NCBI GenBank assembly: GCA_902772685.1
Contig: CACYBO010000037.1
Location: 1 to 14,472 of the forward strand
DNA from: an uncultured Eubacteriales bacterium
GTDB lineage: Bacteria; Bacillota; Clostridia; Peptostreptococcales; Anaerovoracaceae
Direction: 5' to 3'
DNA length: 14,472 nt
Shown here: positions 7,129 through 14,251 of the stretch, piece after piece
Layout: each line of letters begins with the position of its first letter
Position numbering within the stretch: the first letter of the stretch is position 1
The notes under the pieces: generated by a model
The model's database searches: none
What the model was told of the DNA's origin: nothing
Seen by the model: the letters and a program-made list of their open reading frames with translations, nothing else
Made by a program: the position numbers and the translations under genes

Positions 7129-7158
7129 GCAGAAGGGAGTCGCTTGCGGCACCTCTGC
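7129..7158 (+). other. 5'-terminal stem-loop in the clpB leader
   Basis: GCAG(A)AGG (7129-7136) pairs with CCTCTGC (7152-7158), and an inner GTCG (7139-7142) pairs with CGGC (7147-7150) around the loop CTTG. The hairpin begins one base after the predicted transcript start and leaves the AAGGGGGG ribosome-binding site (7174-7181) free. A role in mRNA stability is plausible; there is no sign of a riboswitch. Confidence 0.55.
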
Positions 7159-7193
7159 CGGGACCATAAGAAAAAGGGGGGTTAATTATAACT

Positions 7194-9803
7194 ATGAATA
7201 TTGAAAAATACACACAGAAAGCACAAGAGGCAATCATCGATTGCCAGAATATTGCGGTAGAAGAGGGGCATCAGCAGGTCGATGGCGAGCATCTTCATAT
7301 GGCGCTGCTTCAGCAGAAAGACGGTCTGATTCCTAAACTTCTGTCCTACGCCAAGATCAATGTTGGCGAAATCATCGGTTCTGTTCAGGCGGAACTGGAT
7401 AAAATACCAAAGGTCAGCGGCGGCGCTGATCAGATGTATTCAACCAGAAGACTGCAGAAGATCCTCGTTGATGCTGAGAAAAAGGCCGAGAAGTTCAAAG
7501 ACGAATACGTGAGCGTGGAGCATCTTTATATGGCTCTCCTCGATGAGAGAAACACGCCCAGCGCTGAGATTTTCAGAAGGTACGGCATGAGCACGGACTG
7601 TTTCCTCAACGCACTCAATCAGGTGCGCGGCAATCAGAGGGTCACAAGCCAGAACCCTGAGGAGAACTACGACGCGCTGAATAAATACGGAAGGGACCTC
7701 GTCGAGATGGCGAGGGACGGCAAACTGGATCCTGTTATCGGGCGTGACGCTGAAATCAGGCATACGATTCAGATTCTGTCGAGAAGAACCAAGAACAATC
7801 CTGTTCTCATTGGTGAGCCGGGCGTAGGTAAGACCGCGGTCGTCGAAGGCCTTGCTCAGAGAATACTGAACGGGGATGTTCCGGAAGGGCTGAAAGACAA
7901 GACGATCTTCGCCCTCGATATGGGTTCGCTGATTGCGGGAGCCAAGTTCAGAGGTGAGTTTGAGGAGAGACTTAAGGCAGTGCTCAATGAAATCGAAAAG
8001 TCCGAAGGCAGGATACTGCTCTTCATCGATGAACTGCACAATATCGTCGGTGCCGGCAAGTCTGAAGGGGCGATGGATGCAGGTAATCTTCTGAAGCCGA
8101 AACTTGCAAGAGGAGAACTGCACTGCATCGGCGCGACCACGCTCGATGAGTACCGTAAGTACATCGAAAAAGATGCTGCTCTGGAAAGAAGATTTCAGAA
8201 GGTCATGGTCGATCAGCCGACCGTGGAGGATACGATTTCCATCCTTCGCGGACTGAAGGAGAGATTCGAGATCCATCACGGCGTCAGAATTACCGACAGC
8301 GCACTGATCGCATGCGCTACTCTGTCTGACCGTTACATTACCGACAGATTCCTGCCGGACAAAGCCATCGACCTGATGGATGAGGCAGCGGCCAGAATCA
8401 GAACGGAAATTGACAGCATGCCTGCGGAACTCGACCAGATTTCCCGTAAGATCATGCAGCTCGAAATAGAAAAACAGGCGCTCAGCAAAGAGACCGACAA
8501 GGCTTCTAAGAGCAGACTGGAAGCTCTCGAAGCGGAACTCGCTGAACTCAGGGATGAGGATAATGCTCTCCGCGCTCAGTGGGAAAATGAGAAGAATACG
8601 ATCGCTGAGGTCAAAGAGGTCAAGCAGCAGCTTGATGATGTGCGCCATGAGATTGAAGAGGCGGAGAGAAAATATGATCTGGAGAAACTGGCGGAACTGA
8701 AGTACGGCAGACTTCCGGAACTCGAAAAGAAACTGGAAGAGGAAAAAGCAAAGGCAGAAAAAGCTGAAGAAGCACGCATCCTGAAGGAAGAGGTCGGCGA
8801 AGAGGAAATCGCCGAGGTCATCTCCGGATGGACAGGAATCCCGGTAGCCAAGCTGGTAGAAACAGAAAGAGAAAAACTGCTGAAGCTGCCGGAGATCCTC
8901 CACAAGAGAGTCATCGGTCAGGATGAAGGCGTGCAGTCTGTAGCGGAAGCTGTACTCAGAGCCCGCGCCGGACTGAAGGACGCGAAGAGACCAATCGGCT
9001 CCTTCATCTTCCTGGGACCTACAGGCGTTGGTAAGACAGAACTGGCGAAAGCCCTTTCTGAGGCACTGTTTGACTCAGAGAGAAACATGGTCAGAATCGA
9101 CATGTCCGAATACATGGAGAAGCACTCCGTTTCAAGACTGGTAGGAGCGCCTCCGGGATACGTAGGATATGATGAGGGCGGTCAGCTGACAGAGGCTGTA
9201 AGGCGCAAGCCGTACAGCGTAATTCTGTTCGACGAGATAGAAAAAGCGCATCCGGATGTTTTTAACATCCTGCTGCAACTGCTTGATGACGGCCGTCTTA
9301 CCGACAATCAAGGCAGAACGGTCGACTTCAAGAATACCATCGTCATCATGACCTCCAACATAGGAAGCAGCATGCTGATCGACGGCATAAGGGAAGACGG
9401 CACGGTGGATTCCGATGTTAAGGAGAAGGTCGAAGATGAAATGAAGAAGTACTTCAGACCGGAGTTCCTGAACAGAATCGATGATATCGTCGTATTCTCG
9501 CCTCTGACCAAGGATCAGATCATCAGAATCATTGAGCTGGGGCTCAAGGATATCGAGGTCAGACTGACAGAACGCGAAATCACACTGGAACTGACTGACG
9601 CAGCCAAGGAGTTCATTGCCGATGAATCCTATGACGCCACTTACGGAGCCCGTCCGGTCAAGAGGTTCCTGCAGAAGAACATCGAGACAGAACTCGCAGG
9701 CGAGCTCATCCGAGGCACCATCGCCGACGGAGATCACGTCGTCATCGATGTGACGGAAGCGGCAGAAGGCAGCGGCCGGAAACTGACCTTCACAAGCAAG
9801 TAA
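7194..9803 (+). CDS. clpB: ATP-dependent disaggregase ClpB
   Basis: ClpB is a hexameric cytoplasmic AAA+ machine that, with DnaK/DnaJ/GrpE, pulls proteins out of heat-induced aggregates. The 869-residue protein is full length. It has an N-terminal Clp repeat domain (1-145) and a first ATPase domain with Walker A GEPGVGKT (207-214), the pore loop around 250-254, Walker B LLFIDE (275-280) and arginine fingers in ERRF (331-334). The long coiled-coil middle domain (about 410-530) marks ClpB rather than ClpC or ClpA. The second ATPase domain has Walker A GPTGVGKT (608-615) and Walker B VILFDE. A strong AAGGGGGG (7174-7181) sets the ATG. Control by HrcA through the upstream CIRCE site is expected. 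It is a single-gene unit followed by a long inverted repeat. Confidence 0.98.
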   Translation: MNIEKYTQKAQEAIIDCQNIAVEEGHQQVDGEHLHMALLQQKDGLIPKLLSYAKINVGEIIGSVQAELDKIPKVSGGADQMYSTRRLQKILVDAEKKAEKFKDEYVSVEHLYMALLDERNTPSAEIFRRYGMSTDCFLNALNQVRGNQRVTSQNPEENYDALNKYGRDLVEMARDGKLDPVIGRDAEIRHTIQILSRRTKNNPVLIGEPGVGKTAVVEGLAQRILNGDVPEGLKDKTIFALDMGSLIAGAKFRGEFEERLKAVLNEIEKSEGRILLFIDELHNIVGAGKSEGAMDAGNLLKPKLARGELHCIGATTLDEYRKYIEKDAALERRFQKVMVDQPTVEDTISILRGLKERFEIHHGVRITDSALIACATLSDRYITDRFLPDKAIDLMDEAAARIRTEIDSMPAELDQISRKIMQLEIEKQALSKETDKASKSRLEALEAELAELRDEDNALRAQWENEKNTIAEVKEVKQQLDDVRHEIEEAERKYDLEKLAELKYGRLPELEKKLEEEKAKAEKAEEARILKEEVGEEEIAEVISGWTGIPVAKLVETEREKLLKLPEILHKRVIGQDEGVQSVAEAVLRARAGLKDAKRPIGSFIFLGPTGVGKTELAKALSEALFDSERNMVRIDMSEYMEKHSVSRLVGAPPGYVGYDEGGQLTEAVRRKPYSVILFDEIEKAHPDVFNILLQLLDDGRLTDNQGRTVDFKNTIVIMTSNIGSSMLIDGIREDGTVDSDVKEKVEDEMKKYFRPEFLNRIDDIVVFSPLTKDQIIRIIELGLKDIEVRLTEREITLELTDAAKEFIADESYDATYGARPVKRFLQKNIETELAGELIRGTIADGDHVVIDVTEAAEGSGRKLTFTSK

Positions 9804-9861
9804 CAACAAGCAAGCAGCAAAAGACAGACTGTCACATCAGAACACAATAAGAACAACATCA

Positions 9862-9935
9862 AAAGAGACGGCTTAGACATGCAGCTGTAATCCGCAGGCA
9901 CGAGGACATCAGCGGAATGTCTAAGCCGTCTCTTT
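9862..9935. terminator. Long 19-bp inverted repeat after clpB, probable bidirectional terminator
   Basis: The arm 9862-9880 is a perfect inverted copy of 9917-9935 (19 bp) with 36 bases between. Inside, TCCGC (9891-9895) pairs with GCGGA (9912-9916), which stacks directly on the right arm and leaves a one-sided 10-nt bulge (9881-9890). It lies between convergent genes (clpB and the membrane protein ending at 9958), where a shared terminator is expected. The following plus-strand bases are only moderately T-rich. A 10-bp direct repeat TATAGTCGTT follows at 9937-9946 and 9950-9959. Confidence 0.65.
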
Positions 9936-9957
9936 GTATAGTCGTTTTATATAGTCG

Positions 9958-10491
9958 TTATTCTGACAGTTTGAGGTTTTCGGGACTGCCTTTGAAGCGG
10001 CGGCGGTACCAGCCTATGAGGAACGTCATGACGTAGTCGTAGAGAATCGACATGACGAGACCCGCAGCGATAAGTCCTGCCGCCGGCCAGTCCGGCATAT
10101 GGATGCTCGAGGCGAGAACTGCCTTGAAGAAGAGCAGACCGACACACAGAACAGCGGCGAAGTAGAGCACTTTAATGGTGATCTGCAGGAGACCGCCGTT
10201 TATTTTCTCAATAAAATACTTCAGCACTGCGTAGTATCCAAGACAGAACACATACGGGATCAGGGCAAGCTTATTGGGAATAAGGATCAGCCCCAGTATG
10301 CTCGACGCCGCAAAGACAGAGAGTCCCCCTGCCGGTCCTGCTTCAATGACCATGACAGCAGTAAAAAGAGAGCTGATCAAAAATAATGTCAGCTCGATTC
10401 CCGGCACAATAGATGCACCAAACATAAATATGACAGCGAGGGCAGTGCAGATACCGCCCAGCGCGATTTTACCGGTTCTGTTCTGTTTCAT
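9958..10491 (-). CDS. Polytopic membrane protein of unknown function (S-component-like)
   Basis: This 177-residue protein is mostly hydrophobic, with about six predicted membrane helices (roughly 8-27, 33-50, 54-72, 76-92, 104-122, 136-160) and a basic C-terminal tail (WYRRRFKGSP). Size, helix number and the start pattern (KIALGGICTALAVIFMF) resemble small substrate-binding (S) components of ECF vitamin transporters and related small clostridial membrane proteins. I cannot name a substrate, and no ECF ATPase is nearby. It begins six bases after the stop of the J-domain protein gene, without a good Shine-Dalgarno, so its translation is probably coupled. It is the last gene of the DUF815/DUF5685/J-protein operon. 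Confidence 0.8.
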   Translation of the reverse strand: MKQNRTGKIALGGICTALAVIFMFGASIVPGIELTLFLISSLFTAVMVIEAGPAGGLSVFAASSILGLILIPNKLALIPYVFCLGYYAVLKYFIEKINGGLLQITIKVLYFAAVLCVGLLFFKAVLASSIHMPDWPAAGLIAAGLVMSILYDYVMTFLIGWYRRRFKGSPENLKLSE

Positions 10492-10497
10492 CTCAGA

Positions 10498-11103
10498 TTA
10501 GATGCAGTCGCAGCAGCAGTCAGCGCAGATGTAGCACTGAAGAGCCTGACAGCACATATCGTCGTTTCCCATAGGGTTGTAGCCCTGGCCCTGCGCCTGA
10601 TTCTGATAGACGTTGCCTTGATTTACCAGACTTGCGTAGTGGCGTTTATACTCCTGATTGGCGGGCTCCATGCTGCATGCTGTCTGAAGATTGTTTACAG
10701 CATCGTCGTACCAGCCTTTGCGTGAGGAAATAACGCCTTTGAGGAAGTACCATTCAGCAGGTCTGTTTGAGATTCCGTTCAGCGCGGCCTCTGCCGAATC
10801 GAGCCTGCCTCTGTCGATATCGCGGCGTATCTGCATGAAGTCCGATGCGGAAGCACCGCTGTAGCTGCCGGAAGAACCGGAGTTGTAATTATAACCCTGT
10901 GAACTGCCCGGTCCGTAACTGCCCTGCTTCATAAGCATGTCATACGCTTCGTTGATCTCCTGCATTTTTTCCTCAGCGAGATCCGAGAGAGGGTTGTCAG
11001 CATACTTGTCCGGATGATACTTCTTGACAAGCGCCTTATATGCCGCCTTGATCTCTTCTTCTGTCGCGCCTTCTTTTACCCCTAATACTTCATATGGATT
11101 CAT
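10498..11103 (-). CDS. J-domain protein with helical repeat and cysteine-rich C-terminus
   Basis: This 201-residue protein opens with a full J domain (1-60) containing the HPD motif (30-32) needed to stimulate the ATPase of DnaK. A Gly/Ser/Tyr/Asn-rich linker (61-85) follows, then a helical TPR-like stretch (about 88-165, with WYFLKGVISSRKGWYDDAVNNLQTA). The last 18 residues hold eight cysteines (184, 185, 190, 193, 196, 197, 198, 200). It lacks the zinc fingers and C-terminal peptide-binding domains of true DnaJ, so it is a specialised co-chaperone that sends DnaK to some particular client or site. The cysteine tail could bind metal or be acylated; both are inference. The ATG lies inside the end of the DUF5685 gene (14-nt overlap) behind an AAGGAG, so the two are translationally linked. 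Confidence 0.9.
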   Translation of the reverse strand: MNPYEVLGVKEGATEEEIKAAYKALVKKYHPDKYADNPLSDLAEEKMQEINEAYDMLMKQGSYGPGSSQGYNYNSGSSGSYSGASASDFMQIRRDIDRGRLDSAEAALNGISNRPAEWYFLKGVISSRKGWYDDAVNNLQTACSMEPANQEYKRHYASLVNQGNVYQNQAQGQGYNPMGNDDMCCQALQCYICADCCCDCI

Positions 11104-11989
11104 CAGGTTCTCCTTCGTGTTTCTTTTGATTTATGATTTCTTCGGTTTTTCTGTTCATGCCGAAGTATATCACATTGTCTATTATACCTTTATTCTTCTT
11201 AATATCAAGTGATCCTGTCTGCTCGCTGAGCACCGCCAGATAATGGTACAGATTGAATTCCAGATTGTCACGGATGCGGTCGCGGAATTGCTGCGGCGTC
11301 TCGCTGTCCAGATATTCAAATCTGTAAAGCAGCGGATTATATGCGCCGCTTTCGATGTTCTCTTCGATGTCATCGACAGCGTCGATCAGGTAGATCCACT
11401 TGCCCATATGATAACCTGTGCGGGCAAATGTTTCGTGAAGATTCTGCGAAGATGGATAAAGCAAACTTGCTCCTTCGCGGAATATGACCTCCATTATTTT
11501 AGAGAAGGATTCGGCCGCCTCGTCCAGATTTGCACACTTGTTTTCCTCCAGACCGCCGAGGGTAGCCAGATTGATCTCGATGCCGTCGCACAGCCCGGGA
11601 TACTTCTTCTGCAGCTTTCTGTGCAGACGTTTCATCAGCCTGATTGTTGCCTTTGCGGAAACCTTCCCCTCGTCGTGCGCATCATCGAGCATCTTGTACC
11701 ATGCGAGGATGAGCATCACATCGCCCGCGTATTCGATAGCCCTGTTGCGGATGATGGTTTTGTTCTTAATGTGGTGCGCGATACAGTGCTCCTGCTTCGG
11801 AGAGTCAGGTTCCTCATCCACACAGGCCAGCAGCAGAGCCAAAAAGGCCGCATCATAACTGAGGACCATCCGCGGAAGCTGACCGTACTCACTGCCGATG
11901 TACTTGCACACGCCGCAATAATAGCCCATATAGATTTCGTATTCCCGGACCTTCAGATCCGGCTTAAATACCTGTACATACCCTAACAT
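11090..11989 (-). CDS. DUF5685-family protein
   Basis: This 299-residue protein has no signal peptide or membrane helix. The N-terminus (MLGYV...KPDLKVREYE.Y...YCGVCK..G..YG) with its CxxC pair (25, 28), and a later cysteine-histidine cluster (C69, H72, H73), fit the DUF5685 family found in Clostridia; function unknown. Two acidic helices stand out: LDDAHDE (101-107) and LIDAVDDIEEN (201-211) followed by YNPL. The gene starts 23 nt after the DUF815 gene with only a weak AGGTTG upstream. It overlaps the start of the J-protein gene by 14 nt. The pairing suggests that its folding or activity is assisted by the J protein and DnaK, or that both act on a shared structure. Confidence 0.85.
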   Translation of the reverse strand: MLGYVQVFKPDLKVREYEIYMGYYCGVCKYIGSEYGQLPRMVLSYDAAFLALLLACVDEEPDSPKQEHCIAHHIKNKTIIRNRAIEYAGDVMLILAWYKMLDDAHDEGKVSAKATIRLMKRLHRKLQKKYPGLCDGIEINLATLGGLEENKCANLDEAAESFSKIMEVIFREGASLLYPSSQNLHETFARTGYHMGKWIYLIDAVDDIEENIESGAYNPLLYRFEYLDSETPQQFRDRIRDNLEFNLYHYLAVLSEQTGSLDIKKNKGIIDNVIYFGMNRKTEEIINQKKHEGEPDESI

Positions 11990-12012
11990 GTTTTGAATTC
12001 AACCTGATGTTG

Positions 12013-13239
12013 TTAAATGCCTATCTTCAGAAGTTCAATAAACTGACGTGCAGTTCTCGGGCTTCTTCCGTTTCTTCTGATTGCAAAAGCCTCCGCTCTC
12101 TTCAGGAGGTCCTCCTCGGAGATTTCGTCCGGTCCGTCACCGACTGCGACGCCGTATTCATCCGCCAGGGAGCGCACAATGGAAAGGTACTCATCTTTTC
12201 CCGGCTTACTGAAGGTGATGGTGAGACCGAAACGGGCGGCGAGACTCATGGTTTCCTGCATGGTGTCATTCAGATGCAGGTCGTCATCGAAACCGGAACC
12301 GCTCACGCGGTCGGAAGCTGATTCGCGTACTAGATGCCGCCGGTTGCTGGTGGCGTAGATGACTGAGTTATCACCGCATCCGGTGATGCTGCCTTCGAGG
12401 GTCGCTTTCAAGGCGGAGAAGTTATCGTCGTTCCCGGCGAAGCTGAGGTCATCGATGAAGATGATGAACTTCAGCGGATTCGGCGCGATTTCTTCCATGA
12501 CCGAAGGGATCTGGAAGAGCTGGTTCTTCTTCAGCTCGATCAGGCGCAGTCCTTTGTCTGCGTAGGCGTTTGCAACTGCTTTGATCGTGGAGCTTTTGCC
12601 CGTTCCCATGTCGCCGTAGAGGAGCATATTGCTGGCGCCGCTTCCGTCCAGAAGGGCCTCTGTATTGCGGATGACGAGGTCGCGCTCCCGCTTGTATTCA
12701 AAGAGCTGGTCGATGCTCTGTACATCCGGGTGCGTGACGGGAACGATCTGCCCGTCTTCGACGCGGAAGAAAACATACTTTGCATAGATTCCATAGCCGG
12801 TATTCGAGATATTTGCGAGTTTAGCCGTGAAGTCTTTCATGAGGCTGCACTCCTCGGTCTTCCACTTTGGAAGCGTCAGAGCTTTTGCGGAGTCCGCATT
12901 CGCGTCAATGATCATCTGACGGATGTCCGCCGATGGAATCTGGCTGATATCTGTGAGGATGCTCAGTTCATTCTTGACAGCGGCGACGATTTCCGGATCG
13001 ATTTTCTGTCCGGCGGCGACAGCTTTCACGTAGAAGTTATCATCCTCGAGAACCAGCTTTCGGATGTGCTCTGACAGGCTTGCGCCTTCGGGATAAAGCA
13101 GCTCGATGAAGCGGCTGTACGCCGAAACAGAGTGCTCGTCCAGTAGTGTGCGCAGGGCGGCGACAGCCGGATCGCATTTCACACGGCTGAATACAGCCAG
13201 AGAATCAATTTTGGTTTTCAAATCGTTATATATGCTCAT
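12013..13239 (-). CDS. DUF815-family AAA+ ATPase
   Basis: This 408-residue cytoplasmic protein has an all-helical N-terminal half (1-180) of unknown role and a C-terminal AAA+ module typical of DUF815. The module has Walker A YGDMGTGKS (208-216), the family block LRLIELKKNQL, Walker B FIIFIDDLSFAG (258-269), then LKATLEG, a sensor-I strand ending in YATSNRRHL, and a C-terminal region with RFGLTITFSKP and the end block RSPRTARQFI. The catalytic cell role of the family is not established; its nearest relatives are DnaA/DnaC-like and Cdc48-type ATPases. A TAAGGAGT at about 13248-13255 (minus strand) sets the ATG. It is the first gene of the operon that continues with DUF5685. Confidence 0.92.
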   Translation of the reverse strand: MSIYNDLKTKIDSLAVFSRVKCDPAVAALRTLLDEHSVSAYSRFIELLYPEGASLSEHIRKLVLEDDNFYVKAVAAGQKIDPEIVAAVKNELSILTDISQIPSADIRQMIIDANADSAKALTLPKWKTEECSLMKDFTAKLANISNTGYGIYAKYVFFRVEDGQIVPVTHPDVQSIDQLFEYKRERDLVIRNTEALLDGSGASNMLLYGDMGTGKSSTIKAVANAYADKGLRLIELKKNQLFQIPSVMEEIAPNPLKFIIFIDDLSFAGNDDNFSALKATLEGSITGCGDNSVIYATSNRRHLVRESASDRVSGSGFDDDLHLNDTMQETMSLAARFGLTITFSKPGKDEYLSIVRSLADEYGVAVGDGPDEISEEDLLKRAEAFAIRRNGRSPRTARQFIELLKIGI

Positions 13240-13270
13240 AGCGGAGACTCCTTACTGGTTTTATGAGCTC

Positions 13271-13276
13271 ATTATA
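13271..13276 (-). promoter_or_regulatory. -10 box of the DUF815 operon promoter
   Basis: On the minus strand a perfect TATAAT lies about 32 bases upstream of the ATG. The -35 region is poor at 17-bp spacing (AAAATG); a TTAAAA occurs at 19-bp spacing. The promoter is back to back with the plus-strand promoter at 13322. Confidence 0.6.
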
Positions 13277-13321
13277 CAGCATATCGCGGGAAACATTTTA
13301 AAAACTTTTTGTCCGAAAACC

Positions 13322-13350
13322 TTGACATCAAGGGGATGGGTTGATACTAT
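13322..13350 (+). promoter_or_regulatory. Sigma-A promoter of an orphan short transcript
   Basis: A perfect TTGACA (13322-13327), a 17-bp spacer and TACTAT (13345-13350), with AT-rich sequence upstream of the -35 box. No plus-strand gene follows; the transcript should start near 13357 and end at the hairpin at 13426. Confidence 0.75.
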
Positions 13351-13356
13351 ACTACC

Positions 13357-13446
13357 GTATTACTGGTTTAATTGATTAAAGCAACCTAAATCAGTCTAGT
13401 AGCATAACATCTATCTTCTTGAATTGAGGCCTTCGGGTCTCTTTTC
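13357..13446 (+). ncRNA. Candidate small non-coding RNA, about 90 nt
   Basis: The segment lies between a near-consensus promoter and an intrinsic terminator and holds no plausible reading frame (no ATG or GTG). Predicted structure: a 5' hairpin in which ACUGGUUUA (13362-13370) pairs with UAAAUCAGU (13387-13395), nine pairs with one G-U, loop of 16. An unpaired linker (13396-13425) with a pyrimidine-rich AUCUAUCUUCUU follows, then the UUCG-capped terminator. It is poorer in GC than the genes around it. I do not recognise a named RNA family. It is transcribed away from the DUF815 operon. Expression and function are not shown by sequence alone. Confidence 0.6.
13426..13445 (+). terminator. UUCG-capped terminator of the small RNA
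   Basis: GAGGCC (13426-13431), loop TTCG, GGTCTC (13436-13441): six pairs with one G-U and a very stable C(UUCG)G loop, followed by TTTT and a T-rich stretch. On the minus strand it lacks a T tract. Confidence 0.75.
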
Positions 13447-13455
13447 ATTTGCATC

Positions 13456-13487
13456 AAAAAAGGGACAGGATGTGATTGACTGTCCCT
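13456..13487 (-). terminator. Rho-independent terminator of the pseudouridine synthase gene
   Basis: On the minus strand AGGGACAG (13487-13480) pairs perfectly with CTGTCCCT (13468-13461) across an 11-base loop and runs into six Ts. It lies 37 bases after the stop of the gene ending at 13524 and insulates the small-RNA region from it. Confidence 0.92.
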
Positions 13488-13523
13488 CTGTGCCGGCAGT
13501 TAAAGAACCGGGATAGCAAAAGG

Positions 13524-14228
13524 TTACAGGGATTTCAGATAGTCGATTTCAGACCGCGTGAGTTTGCGGTAGTGCCCCTGAAGAAGCCTGCCCAGCCTGA
13601 TATCTCCAATGGCTACCCGCTCCAGGCTCTGGACTTTGTTGCCTACAGCAGCGAACATCCTCCGAACCTGACGGTTTTTGCCTTCATGGATGGATATCTC
13701 CACAACAGCGGAGTGCGGGTTCTGTTTGAGAACGCGGACCTGTGCGGGCGAAGTGACGAACCCCCCGATGTCGACTCCCTTGCGGAGTTTTGCCAGGCGG
13801 GCGTTTGAAACAACACCGGAAACGGTGGCGATATAGGTTTTGTTCACCTCGTGCCCGGGATGGGTGAGAGTGTGGGCGAGATCGCCGTCGTTGGTCATGA
13901 GCAGAAGGCCGGTCGTATTATAATCGAGACGGCCGACCGGGAAAAGTCTTTCCGGGATGTCGGCCACCAGGTCGGCAACAGTGGCGCGGTCCTTATCGTC
14001 GCTCATGGATGTAATATAGCCGAGGGGTTTGTTGACCGCCACATAAACTTTGGCGGTATCGTGCTTCAGGATCCTGCCGTTGACGGATACCACATCGCCT
14101 TCCCCGACCTGTGCGCCCATCTCCCGGATGACGGTGCCGTTTATCTTGACGTTTCCATTGGCGATCAGCTCATCTGCTTTTCTCCGGGAACAGATTCCCG
14201 CTGACGCGATGTATTTGTTCAGTCTCAT
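13524..14228 (-). CDS. RsuA/RluB-type rRNA pseudouridine synthase
   Basis: The enzyme isomerises a uridine of ribosomal RNA to pseudouridine. The 234-residue protein has an N-terminal S4 RNA-binding domain (1-60; RLNKYIASAGICSRRKADELI) and the catalytic domain with GRLDYNTTGLLL (99-110), in which D102 is the nucleophile. KPLGYITS (68-75) and the C-terminal EGKNRQVRRMF motif are present. The family fit is firm; whether it modifies 23S (RluB-like, most likely in Gram-positives) or 16S (RsuA-like) rRNA cannot be decided. I chose the ATG at 14228, where the S4 domain starts; a longer frame to 14294 crosses the upstream terminator and adds an unrelated tail. No Shine-Dalgarno precedes it, and a -10 box sits 6 bases upstream. 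The usual scpB neighbour is absent. Confidence 0.93.
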   Translation of the reverse strand: MRLNKYIASAGICSRRKADELIANGNVKINGTVIREMGAQVGEGDVVSVNGRILKHDTAKVYVAVNKPLGYITSMSDDKDRATVADLVADIPERLFPVGRLDYNTTGLLLMTNDGDLAHTLTHPGHEVNKTYIATVSGVVSNARLAKLRKGVDIGGFVTSPAQVRVLKQNPHSAVVEISIHEGKNRQVRRMFAAVGNKVQSLERVAIGDIRLGRLLQGHYRKLTRSEIDYLKSL

Positions 14229-14234
14229 GCAGTA

Positions 14235-14243
14235 AGTATAACA
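14235..14243 (-). promoter_or_regulatory. Extended -10 promoter of the pseudouridine synthase, predicted leaderless start
   Basis: Minus strand: TGT followed by TATACT (14240-14235), then exactly six bases before the ATG, so +1 would fall on the A at 14228. The -35 region overlaps the upstream terminator and is weak. The spacing is the same as at mnmA. Confidence 0.55.
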
Positions 14244-14251
14244 CAGTTCAT

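Noticed and set aside
7128..7193. Riboswitch or T-box in the clpB leader
   Set aside because: The leader is only about 66 nt with one simple hairpin and no terminator or conserved aptamer or T-box elements.
7440..8903. A 487-codon open frame on the minus strand opposite clpB
   Set aside because: It mirrors clpB codon use, has no recognisable domains or ribosome-binding site, and clpB is certain. The same holds for the long frames opposite mnmA (5899-6786) and the DUF5685 gene (11243-11986).
13476..13808. Plus-strand open frame downstream of the small-RNA promoter
   Set aside because: It is antisense to the pseudouridine synthase, shows no domain, and the intrinsic terminator at 13426-13445 lies between it and the promoter.
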